Assembly: GCA_018336035.1 (NCBI GenBank)
Contig: JAGXRD010000106.1
Span: forward strand, 1 to 35,160
Direction: 5' to 3'
Source of the DNA: Alphaproteobacteria bacterium
Lineage (GTDB): Bacteria; Pseudomonadota; Alphaproteobacteria; Ferrovibrionales; Ferrovibrionaceae
DNA: 35,160 nt
Under the pieces are notes generated by a model. It did not search any database. It saw only the letters and a program-made list of their open reading frames with translations, and was not told the origin of the DNA. Positions 16,633 to 25,490 of this stretch are shown here, one piece after another (the first letter of the stretch is position 1; each line of letters starts with the position of its first letter). The translations under genes and the position numbers were made by a program.

Positions 16633-17655
16633 TCAGGACCAGTGAACCATTGGCAGACCGGCCACCGGGCTGCGGAACCAGGGAATATTCGTGCCGAACA
16701 GCGTACCGATATAGGCATTGCGCAGGTCCGGACCGCCGAAGGTGACGCTGGCGATCCAGGGCGTGACGCTGCTGCGGGTTTCCATCATCTGCTCGGGCGT
16801 CGGCCTGCCGGCCTGATAGCCGGCTTCCAGCGCGGCGATCTTCTCCGGCTTGCCGTCGTCATACAGCGTCAGCATCTCGCCATCCGGCGTCAGCGCGATC
16901 AGCTTTTCCGCCATCACCAGCGTGACCCAGAGATTGCCGTAAGCATCGAAGGCACAGCCATCGGGGAAGCCGGCCGGGCCAAAGTCAGTCGGCCCGAAAA
17001 TCTCGCGCTGCGACAGGCTGCCATCATCGCCGACGCGGAAGCGGGTGATGCGACGGCCGCAGGTTTCCACCGCGTAGAGATATTCTTCTTTCGCATCCAG
17101 CCGTACTTCATTGGTGAAATGCAGGCCATCGGCCACGATGCGCAGGCCGCGTTCGTCGGCCATGGCGATGAAGCCATCATTCAGGCCGGGGCGGATCGCC
17201 TCCATCCAGTTCCTGATGCGCGTCGAGACGGTCAGCCAGATGCGGTCTTTGCTGTCGCGCAGCACGAAATTGACCTTGCCGATCGGCTTGCCGTCGATGC
17301 TGTCATACAGCACGCGGCTGGCGCCCTCCCGGGTCATCACTTCCAGGCGGTCGGTACCGAAATTGGAAATCAGGATGTCGCCATTGCGGGCGAAGGCCAG
17401 TCCATTGGGCAGCGTGCCCTCGGTGAAGCGTTTGGCCAGATCGGAGGTGCCGGCGAAATGGCTGTCGGCCTGCTGGGCGATCAGGCGCTGGCTGCCGTCC
17501 GGTGCGATCCGCATGACGCCGCCGCGTGCATCGGCCGACCATAGTGTACCATCGCGTTCGGCCAGGATACATTCCGGCCGCTGCAGGTCGTTGCCGACGA
17601 ATTGCAACTCGTCGCGGCTGATGCGAAAGCCTTTCAGCGGATTGATGGCTGTCAT
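16633..17655 (-). CDS. SMP-30/gluconolactonase family protein (long form)
   Basis: 340-residue six-bladed beta-propeller of the SMP-30/LRE family, somewhat longer than the usual 290-300 residues. Candidate divalent-metal ligands are the Glu in ECILAERDG, the Asn in LPNGLAFARNG and the Asp in FPDGCAFDAYGNLW, matching the Glu-Asn-Asp pattern of characterised lactonases. It probably hydrolyses a lactone; the substrate is unknown. No signal peptide is visible, so it should be cytoplasmic. ATG 17655 starts one base after the dctM-type stop codon, so translation is likely coupled. It is the first enzyme after the TRAP transporter genes, suggesting action on the imported compound or its oxidised product. 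Confidence 0.87.
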   Translation of the reverse strand: MTAINPLKGFRISRDELQFVGNDLQRPECILAERDGTLWSADARGGVMRIAPDGSQRLIAQQADSHFAGTSDLAKRFTEGTLPNGLAFARNGDILISNFGTDRLEVMTREGASRVLYDSIDGKPIGKVNFVLRDSKDRIWLTVSTRIRNWMEAIRPGLNDGFIAMADERGLRIVADGLHFTNEVRLDAKEEYLYAVETCGRRITRFRVGDDGSLSQREIFGPTDFGPAGFPDGCAFDAYGNLWVTLVMAEKLIALTPDGEMLTLYDDGKPEKIAALEAGYQAGRPTPEQMMETRSSVTPWIASVTFGGPDLRNAYIGTLFGTNIPWFRSPVAGLPMVHWS

Positions 17656-17656
17656 G

Positions 17657-18970
17657 TCACACCAGCGCGAGCGTCAGTTGCGGGAAGATCACCAGCAGGA
17701 TCAGCGTCAGCAGCATGATGCAGGCGAATGGCAGCGCGCCCATGAAGATGGTGCGCAGCGTGATCGTTGAATCGTTCAAACTACTTTTGATGACAAACAC
17801 GCTTAATCCAAAGGGCGGGGTCAGGAGCCCGATCTCCACGGCGACGATGGTGACGATGCCGAACCAGATCAGGTTCATGTCGAAGCCGCTGGCAATCGGC
17901 AGCATCAGCGGCAGCACGATCAGCAGGATCGAACTGGAGTCGATGAAACAGCCGAGCAGGACGATCAGCAGGATGTAGATGGCAAGGAAGGCGAAGGGGC
18001 CGAAGCCGGCGGCGCTGATTTCGCCGACCAGGAATTGCGGCACGCCGCTGAGCGCCAGCATGCGGGTGTAAAGACTGGCGCCGATGATCAGGAAGGAGAC
18101 CGAGACGGTGACATGTCCGGTCTCGACCAGTACCTGCCAGAATTTCCTGCCATCCAGCTTGCGCTTCCACAGTGCAATCGCCAGCGCGCCGGCGGCACCC
18201 ACCGCGCCGGCATCGGTGGCGGTGAAGAAGCCAGCGTAAATGCCGCCCAGCACCACGGCGATCAGCAGCAGGATCGGCAGCAGTTTGGCGGCCATTTCGG
18301 CGCCGCCCATCAGTTCGGTCTCGGCCGCGTCGCCCGCGCGGCTGCCGCCCACGTAAGACGGCCAGAAGCGCGCCATCAGCATGATGCCGACGGAGTAGGC
18401 GACGGCCAACAGCAGTCCCGGTACCACACCGGCCATGAACATCGATCCGACCGAAACCTCGGCCAGGAAGCCGTAGAGGATCATCAGCAGGCTGGGCGGG
18501 ATCAGCATGCCGAGCACGGAGGAGCCGGCCACCACGCCGGTGGCGAAGCCGGGCGTGTAGCCGTAGCGCAGCATCTCGGGCACGGCGACACGGGTGAAGA
18601 CCGCGGCCGAGGCGATGCTGATGCCGGTGATGGCAGCGAAGACGGCATTGGCCGCCACGGTGGCGATGCCCAGCCCGCCGCGCAGGCGGCGCAGGCCCTG
18701 GTTGGCGACCTCGAAAGCATCCTTGCCGATATCGGCAATCGAAACCAAGAAGCCCATCAGCACGAACAGCGGCACCACGCCGAAGATATGGCTGGCGATC
18801 GAGTCCGACGCGCCCTGTGCCAGCATGCTGGTGGCGACGCCGAGATCGTCCTTGAGCAGCCAGACGCCGACGAAGGAGGTGAGGCCAAGGGCAACAGCAA
18901 CATGCAGGCCCATCCAGACCAGCAGCATCATCCCGGCCAGGGTCAGGAAGCCGATTTCAAGGCCGGTCAT
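17657..18970 (-). CDS. TRAP transporter large permease subunit (DctM type)
   Basis: 437-residue membrane protein with about twelve helices, the ion-coupled translocation subunit of a DctP-type TRAP system. The N-terminus (MTGLEIGFLTLAGMMLLVWM) and the motif region with GFSP-like glycine-rich loops (SSVLGMLIPPSLLMILYG, residues about 145-165, and LLTPPFGLSVFVIKS near 385-400) are typical. It pairs with the small subunit encoded immediately upstream: the genes overlap by four bases in ATGA (18967-18970). It delivers an organic acid bound by the upstream binding protein. The next gene, an SMP-30 lactonase, begins one base after the stop. Confidence 0.93.
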   Translation of the reverse strand: MTGLEIGFLTLAGMMLLVWMGLHVAVALGLTSFVGVWLLKDDLGVATSMLAQGASDSIASHIFGVVPLFVLMGFLVSIADIGKDAFEVANQGLRRLRGGLGIATVAANAVFAAITGISIASAAVFTRVAVPEMLRYGYTPGFATGVVAGSSVLGMLIPPSLLMILYGFLAEVSVGSMFMAGVVPGLLLAVAYSVGIMLMARFWPSYVGGSRAGDAAETELMGGAEMAAKLLPILLLIAVVLGGIYAGFFTATDAGAVGAAGALAIALWKRKLDGRKFWQVLVETGHVTVSVSFLIIGASLYTRMLALSGVPQFLVGEISAAGFGPFAFLAIYILLIVLLGCFIDSSSILLIVLPLMLPIASGFDMNLIWFGIVTIVAVEIGLLTPPFGLSVFVIKSSLNDSTITLRTIFMGALPFACIMLLTLILLVIFPQLTLALV

Positions 18971-19461
18971 TTGTCACCTGCGAAAACGAAACGGAAATCC
19001 TGCCAGGCCATGATCAGATACTGCAGCCCGGTGGCGGCCGAGCCGATCAGGATCAGCAGGCGGATCGGCCAGGTCGGTGCGGTGAAATCGCCGGCGGCGC
19101 CGACATATTCGCCGATTTCGAGCGCTTCCTCGAAGAGTGCCAGGCTGCCCCAGAAGATGATGACAAGGAACGCCACGCCGAGCAGGTTGAACACGCCCTG
19201 CAGGGCGCGGCCAATGCGCGGACGGGCGATCAGCAGATTCTCGATCACCATATCCGAGCGGGTCATGCGTCCGCTCATCAGCGCATGACCCAGTTGCAGG
19301 AAGACGATCCCGACAATCGACAGGGATAGCAGTTCGGTGGTGCCGCGCACCGGGGCGCTGAACAATTCGCGCCCCAGGATGTCGGTATTGATCAGCACCA
19401 TGAGGAGGAAAATCCACACGGTGCCGAGCGCGTTCATCGCGCCCAGCAAGCGAGCATACAT
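18967..19461 (-). CDS. TRAP transporter small permease subunit (DctQ type)
   Basis: 164-residue protein with four predicted helices. The conserved DctQ feature is the first helix followed by a polar NTDILGRELF segment, and a later basic loop (MTRSDMVIENLLIARPRIG) precedes helix three. It forms the membrane complex with the DctM-type subunit. I prefer ATG 19461, which has AGGTGG 8 bases upstream, over GTG codons at 19473 and 19470 that would add up to four residues. It lies 28 bases downstream of the binding-protein gene and overlaps the DctM gene by four bases. Confidence 0.9.
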   Translation of the reverse strand: MYARLLGAMNALGTVWIFLLMVLINTDILGRELFSAPVRGTTELLSLSIVGIVFLQLGHALMSGRMTRSDMVIENLLIARPRIGRALQGVFNLLGVAFLVIIFWGSLALFEEALEIGEYVGAAGDFTAPTWPIRLLILIGSAATGLQYLIMAWQDFRFVFAGDK

Positions 19462-19489
19462 CTGCGGCACCACCTGGAACTGACTGGAC

Positions 19490-20560
19490 TTACTCTTTCG
19501 ACCAGTCGCGCGGGAACTGCGCGCCGGCGGCCCGCATCTGGCTGACGAACTCGTTCAGCACGACGGTGCCGGGCAGGCCCTTGGCATCGAGGTCCTTGGC
19601 CCAGGGCAGCGCCACATTGGGCAACACCATGGCCCATTGCTTGCGCTCCGCGGCCGAGAGGTCGCGCGGCTTGGCGCCACCTTCGACCAGTTTCTGCATC
19701 AGCGACGCCGAAGTCGCGGTCAGCAGCTGGGCGAATTTGGCGTCATATTCCGCGCCGACCTCATTGACGATCTTCTTGGCATCGGCCGGCAGCTTGTCGT
19801 AGACGCGCTTGCTCATCACCAGCGCGCCGGCGAACTGCGCGCCGTAGCTCACCTTGGTGATATGCGGCGCCACTTCGGTCAGCTTGGCCGGGGCGGCGCC
19901 GGTGACGAAGGTCAGCGCGCCTTCGGTCACGCCGGTCTGGATGTCGTTGTAATAGGTCTGCAGCGTGCCGGCGACGGCGACGGCGCCGGTGCCCTTGACC
20001 CAGTTGGCCGAGGGGCCGGGGGCGTTGATCTTCTTGCCGTTCAGGTCTTCCAGCTTGTTGATCGGGGTCTTGGTGAACAGGTGATAGGTGTCGAGGCCGG
20101 TGCCACCGAGGAAGATCATGTTGTTCTTGGTCCAGGCGTCGGCCATCGCCGGCACCTTGGCCTGCACGCCCTTGATCACCTTCGACATCAGGGCGACATC
20201 ATCGGTCATGAAGGGGGCGACGTAGGACACGTTCTGCAGCGGGAATTTCGGCGCCTCGAAAATGGTCGAGACGAAGGCCAGTTCGGCCAGGCCGTCCTTG
20301 ATCGCGCCGGACTCGCTGCCCAGCTTCACGGCGGTGCCGCCCCAGGCCTTGGTCCATTCGAACCTGGTCTTGCTGTTGGCAGCCGCCAGGCGCTTGTCGA
20401 CTTCGGGGATGAAGAATTCATCCGCCAGCTTCACCCAGGGAAAGATCACCGGATGGCCGGCCACGGCCGTCATCTTCACGGTCTGCGCCGCCACCGGCTG
20501 CGCCAGCGCCAGCAGAAGCCCGGCGCCGACGACGCCGGAGAGAGTTTTAAGTGCGGTCAT
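19490..20560 (-). CDS. TRAP transporter solute-binding protein (DctP type)
   Basis: 356-residue periplasmic receptor. The signal peptide is about 25 residues (MTALKTLSGVVGAGLLLALA, cleavage near VAAQ-T). The mature chain contains the region expected to hold the carboxylate-binding arginine, the KINAPGPSANWVKGTGAV segment and the DctP-fold helices. It binds an organic acid for the DctQM permease encoded downstream. GGGAGG lies 6 bases upstream of ATG 20560, which supports this start. It follows the GntR regulator gene after 49 bases on the same strand, so the regulator and the uptake system are probably one transcript or closely linked. The ligand is unknown; the neighbouring lactonases and hydrolases point to a cyclic or keto acid. 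Confidence 0.92.
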   Translation of the reverse strand: MTALKTLSGVVGAGLLLALAQPVAAQTVKMTAVAGHPVIFPWVKLADEFFIPEVDKRLAAANSKTRFEWTKAWGGTAVKLGSESGAIKDGLAELAFVSTIFEAPKFPLQNVSYVAPFMTDDVALMSKVIKGVQAKVPAMADAWTKNNMIFLGGTGLDTYHLFTKTPINKLEDLNGKKINAPGPSANWVKGTGAVAVAGTLQTYYNDIQTGVTEGALTFVTGAAPAKLTEVAPHITKVSYGAQFAGALVMSKRVYDKLPADAKKIVNEVGAEYDAKFAQLLTATSASLMQKLVEGGAKPRDLSAAERKQWAMVLPNVALPWAKDLDAKGLPGTVVLNEFVSQMRAAGAQFPRDWSKE

Positions 20561-20609
20561 GGTTTCCTCCCGAGGATTTATCCGCGTGTCTTTATGTGCT
20601 GTCAGGCCG

Positions 20610-21344
20610 TCACGGCGGTGCCGTCTGCCTGGCATTCGCCGCGGCGTCTTCGCCGTAGCAGAATTCGTAAGTGTGGCTGAGATGGTGATGCAGGCTGCCG
20701 CAGGCGCCGTCGGCGTCGCGCGCCAGCACCATGTCCATCAGCTGCTTGTGTTCGCGCATCAGCACGCCATGTCCGATGATCATGAAATTCTGCATCATGC
20801 CCTGGCGATAGCGCTCGGCCTGGTCATATAGCCGGCTCTGCTCGTCCAGCAGGCGCGGCGAGCCGCAGGCGGCGATCAGCGCGACATGGAAGGCTTTGTG
20901 CAGGTCGCTGAACTCGGTGAAATTCTCCAGCGTCTGGCCTTCCATGCGGGCGACATAGCGGTCGAGCCGGTGGAAAGCCGCGAGAATGGCGCCCTCCCAG
21001 GCATCGTCGCCACGCGCGATGGCGAGCTTCAGCGCGGCGGGCTCCACCACCTGGCGGGCCAGCGTGATATCGGCCAGATCCTCGGCGCTCATGGCGGCGA
21101 CGCGGAAGCCGCGCTGGCTCTCGACCGAGACAAAGCCCTGGCTGATCAGTCGGGCGAGACCCTCACGCAGCGGACTGGCGCTCAGGCCGTAGCGGGCTTT
21201 CAGGTCGTCGATCTGCAGCTTGGTGCCGGGCGGGAAACGGCCGGCGATAATGTCGGCGCGAATATTCCGGTATGCGGATTCCGTCAGGCTGCCGGCTTCG
21301 GCGGCCAGATCGCGGATATCGGCTTTGCTCTTCTCGTCTCCCAT
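20610..21344 (-). CDS. GntR family transcriptional regulator, FCD (FadR) subfamily
   Basis: 244-residue repressor-type regulator. An N-terminal winged HTH (about residues 20-80, with SAYRNIRADIIAGRFPPGTK and the recognition region LSASPLREGLARLISQGFV) is followed by an FCD ligand-binding domain (about 95-225). Candidate metal-binding residues there are in FSDLHKAFH, MREHKQLMD and SLHHHLSHT. FCD regulators usually respond to carboxylic acids that are substrates of adjacent pathways. I chose ATG 21344; an in-frame TTG at 21386 would add 14 residues, and neither has a clear ribosome-binding site. It sits between the TRAP-lactonase-ligase operon (same strand) and the divergent cyclase-FAH genes, and probably controls both through the region 21345-21467. 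Confidence 0.92.
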   Translation of the reverse strand: MGDEKSKADIRDLAAEAGSLTESAYRNIRADIIAGRFPPGTKLQIDDLKARYGLSASPLREGLARLISQGFVSVESQRGFRVAAMSAEDLADITLARQVVEPAALKLAIARGDDAWEGAILAAFHRLDRYVARMEGQTLENFTEFSDLHKAFHVALIAACGSPRLLDEQSRLYDQAERYRQGMMQNFMIIGHGVLMREHKQLMDMVLARDADGACGSLHHHLSHTYEFCYGEDAAANARQTAPP

Positions 21345-21380
21345 ACCGTCACTGTGGCGACCGGACTCGGAGACTGTCAA

Positions 21381-21407
21381 CGACAAAAAAGAAAAAAATC
21401 GACAAAA
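21381..21407. promoter_or_regulatory. Direct repeat CGACAAAA, candidate GntR operator
   Basis: CGACAAAA occurs at 21381-21388 and again at 21400-21407, 19 bases apart start to start, which is close to two helical turns. The second copy overlaps the predicted -35 element of the cyclase gene. FCD regulators more often use inverted repeats, so assignment to the adjacent GntR protein is tentative. A TTGACA on the minus strand (21375-21380) lies next to the first copy. Confidence 0.35.
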
Positions 21408-21427
21408 TGATCCGTGGTCGTTATTGT
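21399..21427 (+). promoter_or_regulatory. Candidate sigma-70 promoter for the cyclase-FAH genes
   Basis: TCGACA (21399-21404) and TATTGT (21422-21427) are separated by 17 bases, with 5/6 and 4/6 consensus matches. The implied start near 21434 gives a leader of about 34 bases before the AGGAGGA ribosome-binding site and ATG 21468. Confidence 0.5.
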
Positions 21428-21467
21428 TGCCATCAACCGCCGCCAGAGTCGGTCCTCAGGAGGAATC

Positions 21468-22244
21468 ATGCCCCGTCGCTTTGTCGACCTCTCCATCTAT
21501 CTCGAAAACGACGTCCAGTCCGATCCGCCGGGCTTCAGCCCGAAGATCGATTACATCCGCCACAAGGACAGTGCGTCCGATGTGGTGAAGTTCTTCCCCG
21601 GCCTGAAGGAGGAAGACCTGCCCGAATCCGAGGGCTGGGCGGTGGAGAATGTTCAGCTCAACACCCATAACGGCACGCATCTGGATGCGCCGTATCACTT
21701 CCATTCGACGATGAATCGTGGCGAGCGCGCCTGGACCATCGATGAAGTGCCGCTGGAATGGTGCTTTGGTGATGGCGTGAAGCTGGATTTCACCAAGCTG
21801 CCGGATGGCTATGTCGTCACCGACACGGATGTCGAGAATGAACTGAAGCGGATCGGCTATACGCTGAAGCCGCACGATATCGTCGTGGTCAACACCGCGG
21901 CCGGCAAAGCCTATGGCAAGCCGAACTATGTCAGCACCGGCGCCGGCATGGGCTACAAGGCCACCATGTATCTGCTGGAACGCGGCGTGCGTGTCACCGG
22001 CACCGATGCCTGGAGCTGGGATGCGCCCTTTGTGCATACCGCCGAGAAGTTCAAGGAAAGCCAGGATGCGTCGCTGATCTGGGAAGGCCACAAGGCCGGC
22101 CGCCATATCGGCTATTGCCATCTGGAAAAGCTGCATAACCTGGAAGTGCTGCCGCCCTTCGGCTTCACGATCTCCTGTTTCCCGCACAAGATTCGCGGCG
22201 CCTCCGCCGGCTGGACCCGCGCCGTCGCGATTTTCGAGGAATAA
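21468..22244 (+). CDS. Cyclase-family metal-dependent hydrolase (kynurenine formamidase fold)
   Basis: 258-residue member of the cyclase/kynurenine formamidase family. The metal-binding motif HxxxHxDxxxH is complete: His67, His71, Asp73 and His77 in [15 protein letters not shown]. Family members hydrolyse N-formylkynurenine, isatin or related cyclic amides and ketones with Zn or Mn; the substrate here is not determined. ATG 21468 has an excellent AGGAGGA 4 bases upstream, so the longer open frame back to 21414 is rejected. It is the first gene of the plus-strand pair and the FAH-family gene begins 5 bases after its stop. Together with the divergent GntR-TRAP operon this suggests ring-opening of an imported or intermediate cyclic compound. 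No kynureninase or tryptophan dioxygenase gene is nearby, so kynurenine degradation is not supported. Confidence 0.88.
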   Translation: MPRRFVDLSIYLENDVQSDPPGFSPKIDYIRHKDSASDVVKFFPGLKEEDLPESEGWAVENVQLNTHNGTHLDAPYHFHSTMNRGERAWTIDEVPLEWCFGDGVKLDFTKLPDGYVVTDTDVENELKRIGYTLKPHDIVVVNTAAGKAYGKPNYVSTGAGMGYKATMYLLERGVRVTGTDAWSWDAPFVHTAEKFKESQDASLIWEGHKAGRHIGYCHLEKLHNLEVLPPFGFTISCFPHKIRGASAGWTRAVAIFEE

Positions 22245-22249
22245 ATCAG

Positions 22250-23185
22250 ATGAAATTCTGCACCTACAGCCATGCGGCGCATGGCGAGAAGCGTCCCGGC
22301 GTGTTGACCAGCGACGGCACGACGATTGTTGATCTCGGCGGCAGCTTTGACAGCACGCTGGCCATCATCAAGGGTGGCGACGAAGCCAAGGCGAAAGCGA
22401 AAAGCCTGCTGGATGCGGCCACGACCCGCGTGCCGCTGAGCGAAGCCAGGCTGCATGCGCCGGTGCTGGTGCCGGAGCAGATCCGCGACAGCATGCTGTT
22501 CGAAAAGCATGTCCAGCAGGCGATGGAGCAGATCGCGCGCATGCGCAAGCCGGTGCTGGGCCCGCTGATGATCAAGCTCGGCATGGTGAAGGTGGCGCCG
22601 ACCTGGTATCAGATTCCCATCTACTACAAGTCCAACCGTTTCTCGGTGAACGGTCCTGAGGGCGACGTGATCTGGCCGCGCTACAGCCAGATCATGGATT
22701 TCGAGCTGGAATTCGGCTTCTTCCTCGGCAAGGGCGGCAAGAACATCAAGGCCAGTGAAGCCCGCAACCACATCTTCGGCTTCACCATCTTCAACGATTT
22801 CTCGGCGCGCGACGCGCAGTCGATCGAAATGCAGAGCATGCTCGGCCCCTGCAAGGGCAAGGATTTCGACACCGGCAATTCGATGGGCCCGTTCCTGGTG
22901 ACGCTGGACGAAATCGGCGATCCCTACGCGCTGCGCATGCAGGCGCGCGTCAACGGCGAGACCTGGTGCGACAGCAATTCCAGCACCATCCACCATAAAT
23001 TCGAGGACCTGCTGGCCCGCGTGTCAGCCGATGAAACCGTGCATCCGGGCGAGTTCTTCGGCTCGGGCACCGTCGGTGATGGCTGCGGCCTGGAACATGG
23101 CCGCTATCTGAAGGATGGCGATGTAGTCGAACTGGAGGTCGAGAAGATCGGCATCCTGCGCAATCGGGTTATTCGCCAGACGTAA
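22250..23185 (+). CDS. Fumarylacetoacetate hydrolase (FAH) family protein
   Basis: 311-residue cytoplasmic enzyme with a small N-terminal domain (about 1-90) and the FAH catalytic barrel (about 95-305). Probable Mg/Ca ligands are Glu152 and Glu154 in DFELEFG and Asp183 in FNDFSARD; the later KGKDFDTGNSMGP segment carries the conserved catalytic lysine. FAH-family enzymes cleave C-C bonds in acylpyruvates, or act as decarboxylases, isomerases or dehydratases, so the exact reaction is open. A cleavage that releases acetoacetate would suit the acetoacetyl-CoA synthetase in the divergent operon. The start follows the cyclase stop by 5 bases, implying coupled translation. Its 3-prime end overlaps the convergent SMP-30 gene by 17 bases. 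Confidence 0.88.
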   Translation: MKFCTYSHAAHGEKRPGVLTSDGTTIVDLGGSFDSTLAIIKGGDEAKAKAKSLLDAATTRVPLSEARLHAPVLVPEQIRDSMLFEKHVQQAMEQIARMRKPVLGPLMIKLGMVKVAPTWYQIPIYYKSNRFSVNGPEGDVIWPRYSQIMDFELEFGFFLGKGGKNIKASEARNHIFGFTIFNDFSARDAQSIEMQSMLGPCKGKDFDTGNSMGPFLVTLDEIGDPYALRMQARVNGETWCDSNSSTIHHKFEDLLARVSADETVHPGEFFGSGTVGDGCGLEHGRYLKDGDVVELEVEKIGILRNRVIRQT

Positions 23186-24038
23186 ACGGCACTTCCGGCA
23201 GGCCCGGAATCTCGACGGGGACAGCGAAAATGCCGCCGGCCAGCGGCGTTTTCTGCAAATCCTCCGCCGTGTGACGTTGTCGCGCCGTCGTGATGTACAG
23301 CGTCTTGTAGTCCGGCCCGCCGAAGCAGGGCATCGTGGTGGCATTGGCCGGCACGCGGATGTCGCGCAGGCGCACGCCATCCGGCGAGAATTGCGCCACC
23401 TTGCCGGCGCCATAGAGCGCGACCCAGTAATTGCCGGCGGAATCCACCGTGGCGCCATCGGGCCGTTCGCCGCTCTCACGCAGATCGAGGAACAGCCGGC
23501 GGTTCGAGATCGCCGCCGTCTTCACGTCGTAATCATAGGCCCAGACGCACATGGTCGGCGTATCGGCGTGATACATCACCGTGCCATCCGGGCTCCAGGC
23601 CAGACCATTGGAGATCGCGATGGCGCCGACCAAGCCCTGCCGCAGCACGCGATCACCTTCCAGGCGATAGAGTGCGGTGTCGGGCTGGCGGTCATCGGTC
23701 ATGCCGCCGACCCAGAAGCGGCCCTGACGGTCGCAGCGGCCGTCATTGAAGCGTGCATCTTCCAGCGGCGAGGCGGCCAGCAGGTTTTCGGTTTCGGTGA
23801 AGGGATCGAACAGCCAGATGCCGTCACGTCGCGCCAGCAGCAGTTCATGGCCACGCGTCGGCGCGATGCTGCCCAGCGCAGTCGGCATTTCCCAGGTTTC
23901 CAGCTTCTGCGTCGCCGGATCGAAGCGATGCAGGTTGGGTACATGGATATCGACGAACCAGAGCTTCTGGTCGCTGGCCGACCAGACCGGCGATTCCGCC
24001 AGCATGAACTTGCCGTCGAGAATACAGGTTGCGTCCAT
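23169..24038 (-). CDS. SMP-30/gluconolactonase family protein (standard length)
   Basis: 289-residue beta-propeller, the normal family length. Candidate metal ligands are Glu in MLAESPVWS, Asn in ISNGLAWSPDG and Asp in RPDGATVDSAGNYW. It probably opens a lactone in the cytoplasm. It differs considerably in sequence from the 340-residue SMP-30 protein in this window, so the two likely act on different lactones or come from different sources. The start ATG 24038 overlaps the TGA of the oxidoreductase gene by one base (TGATG); a GTG three bases earlier is an alternative. This tight coupling suggests the oxidoreductase makes the lactone or a precursor. Its 3-prime end overlaps the convergent FAH gene by 17 bases. 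Confidence 0.88.
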   Translation of the reverse strand: MDATCILDGKFMLAESPVWSASDQKLWFVDIHVPNLHRFDPATQKLETWEMPTALGSIAPTRGHELLLARRDGIWLFDPFTETENLLAASPLEDARFNDGRCDRQGRFWVGGMTDDRQPDTALYRLEGDRVLRQGLVGAIAISNGLAWSPDGTVMYHADTPTMCVWAYDYDVKTAAISNRRLFLDLRESGERPDGATVDSAGNYWVALYGAGKVAQFSPDGVRLRDIRVPANATTMPCFGGPDYKTLYITTARQRHTAEDLQKTPLAGGIFAVPVEIPGLPEVPFTSGE

Positions 24039-25156
24039 CACGCCAGCCCGTCTGCCATATCGGCAACCATCTCGCCGATGCTGAGTGAAGCCGTGAGGCC
24101 GGGGCTTTCGATGCCGAAGAGGTTGATCAGGCCGGGCACGCCATTCAGCGAAGGCCCCTGGATGATGAAGTCGTCGCCTGTCTTGGCGTTACCGCCGCGG
24201 CTCAGCTTGGGGCGGATGCCGGAATAGCCGGGCTGGATCGAACCATCAGGCAGGCCAGGCCAGTATTCGCGCACGGCAGCATAGAAACTGTCGCCGCGCG
24301 CGGGGTCTACCTTGTAGTCGATGGCATCGATCCATTCGACATCGGGACCGAATCGCATCTGTCCGCCCATATCGATGGTGACATGCGTGCCCAGGCCGCC
24401 GGGTGTCGGGATCGGATAGATCAGGCGCGAGAACGGCACCTTCACGCCGGACAGCACGAAATAATTGCCCTTGGCATAGTAACAGCCGGGAATGCTTTCC
24501 GGCCGCACGCCCTGGATTTTCGCGGCGATGCCTTGCGCGGCAAAGCCGGCGGCATTCACCACGATACGCGCCTTCAATGTCATCGGATCGGCGCCACCGG
24601 TTTCGATGACGATGCCATCGTTCACCGCTTCGCCACGCACAACCGGCGCGCCCAGCGCCAGCATGGCGCCATGTTCTTCGGCTTCGCCCTGATAGGCCAG
24701 CATCAGGCCATGGCTGTCGATGATGCCGGTGGACGGAGACAACAGCGCAGCGACGCAATGCAGTTGCGGTTCCAGCGCCAGCGCCTCATCGCGCGTCAGC
24801 CATTGCAGGTCATGCACGCCATTGGCTTCAGCTTTTTTCTTCAGCGCTTCCAGCTCGACAATCTGGCTATCATCGGTGGCGACGATCAGTTTGCCGCACC
24901 GCTTATGGCCGACATGGCGCTCTTCACAATAGGCATAGAGCGCCTGTTTACCCTCGACGCAGAGTTTGGCTTTCAGGCTGCCAGCCGGATAGTAGATGCC
25001 GGCATGGATCACTTCGGAATTGCGCGAGGAGGTTTCGCTGCCGATCAGGTCGGCGGCCTCGGCGATCACCACTTCACGGCCGCGCCGGGCCAGTGCCCGG
25101 GCAATGCCCAAACCGACCACACCGGCTCCGATCACCAGACATTCAACGCTGTCCAT
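24038..25156 (-). CDS. FAD-dependent oxidoreductase, L-2-hydroxyglutarate oxidase-like (LhgO/DAO family)
   Basis: 372-residue flavoprotein of the DAO/glycine-oxidase superfamily. The N-terminal dinucleotide-binding motif is [19 protein letters not shown], with the acidic end of the second strand at [27 protein letters not shown], near residues 43-63, is the signature found in L-2-hydroxyglutarate oxidases (LhgO). A C-terminal motif around [17 protein letters not shown] closes the FAD site. The family oxidises 2-hydroxy acids or amino acids using FAD; whether this member uses L-2-hydroxyglutarate is inferred. AAGGAG precedes ATG 25156. It is co-transcribed with the SMP-30 lactonase (one-base overlap). 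The region upstream also leads to the tRNA-Leu gene on the other strand. Confidence 0.88.
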   Translation of the reverse strand: MDSVECLVIGAGVVGLGIARALARRGREVVIAEAADLIGSETSSRNSEVIHAGIYYPAGSLKAKLCVEGKQALYAYCEERHVGHKRCGKLIVATDDSQIVELEALKKKAEANGVHDLQWLTRDEALALEPQLHCVAALLSPSTGIIDSHGLMLAYQGEAEEHGAMLALGAPVVRGEAVNDGIVIETGGADPMTLKARIVVNAAGFAAQGIAAKIQGVRPESIPGCYYAKGNYFVLSGVKVPFSRLIYPIPTPGGLGTHVTIDMGGQMRFGPDVEWIDAIDYKVDPARGDSFYAAVREYWPGLPDGSIQPGYSGIRPKLSRGGNAKTGDDFIIQGPSLNGVPGLINLFGIESPGLTASLSIGEMVADMADGLA

Positions 25157-25264
25157 CGGCCTTTCCGCTCCTTGTCTTTACCCCGTTATCGGCAGCCGGC
25201 AGGGCCGACGCAACCCCTTGAGCGGGTTGCCGATAATAGCCCCGCGAATACTTGGGGGCGGCGC

Positions 25265-25293
25265 TTGACTTCCAGCGGCCGGGGCCGTAAACA
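25265..25293 (+). promoter_or_regulatory. Candidate promoter of the tRNA-Leu gene
   Basis: TTGACT (25265-25270) and TAAACA (25288-25293) are 17 bases apart, and transcription would begin about 35 bases before the tRNA. The -10 is weak (3/6) but the -35 is good. A small leader hairpin (GTTCG 25303-25307 with CGAAC 25323-25327) lies between. The rest of 25157-25336 holds nothing else I can identify. Confidence 0.4.
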
Positions 25294-25336
25294 CTCGCCT
25301 CGGTTCGGACGGCCCTTCGGGTCGAACGCATCGCCT

Positions 25337-25423
25337 GCCCAGGTGGCGGAATTGGTAGACGCGCTAGCTTCAGGTGCTAGTGACCGAAAGGTCGTGTAAG
25401 TTCGAGTCTTATCCTGGGCACCA
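25337..25423 (+). tRNA. tRNA-Leu (CAG)
   Basis: The acceptor stem GCCCAGG (25337-25343) pairs with CCTGGGC (25413-25419), followed by discriminator A and an encoded CCA end (25421-25423). The anticodon stem CTAGC/GCTAG frames the 7-base loop TTCAGGT with anticodon CAG at 25371-25373, which reads CUG, a leucine codon used very often in this window. The long variable arm (TGACC-GAAA-GGTCG) is the class II feature expected for leucine tRNAs, and the T-arm contains GTTCGAGTC. Length with CCA is 87 bases. No integrase or att duplication is seen beside it. Confidence 0.97.
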
Positions 25424-25490
25424 ATTCCTCGATGCCGCATCGCTTGATCCAAGCGCCGGCACGAGTGCAGCACCCGAGAGTGCATCGCAA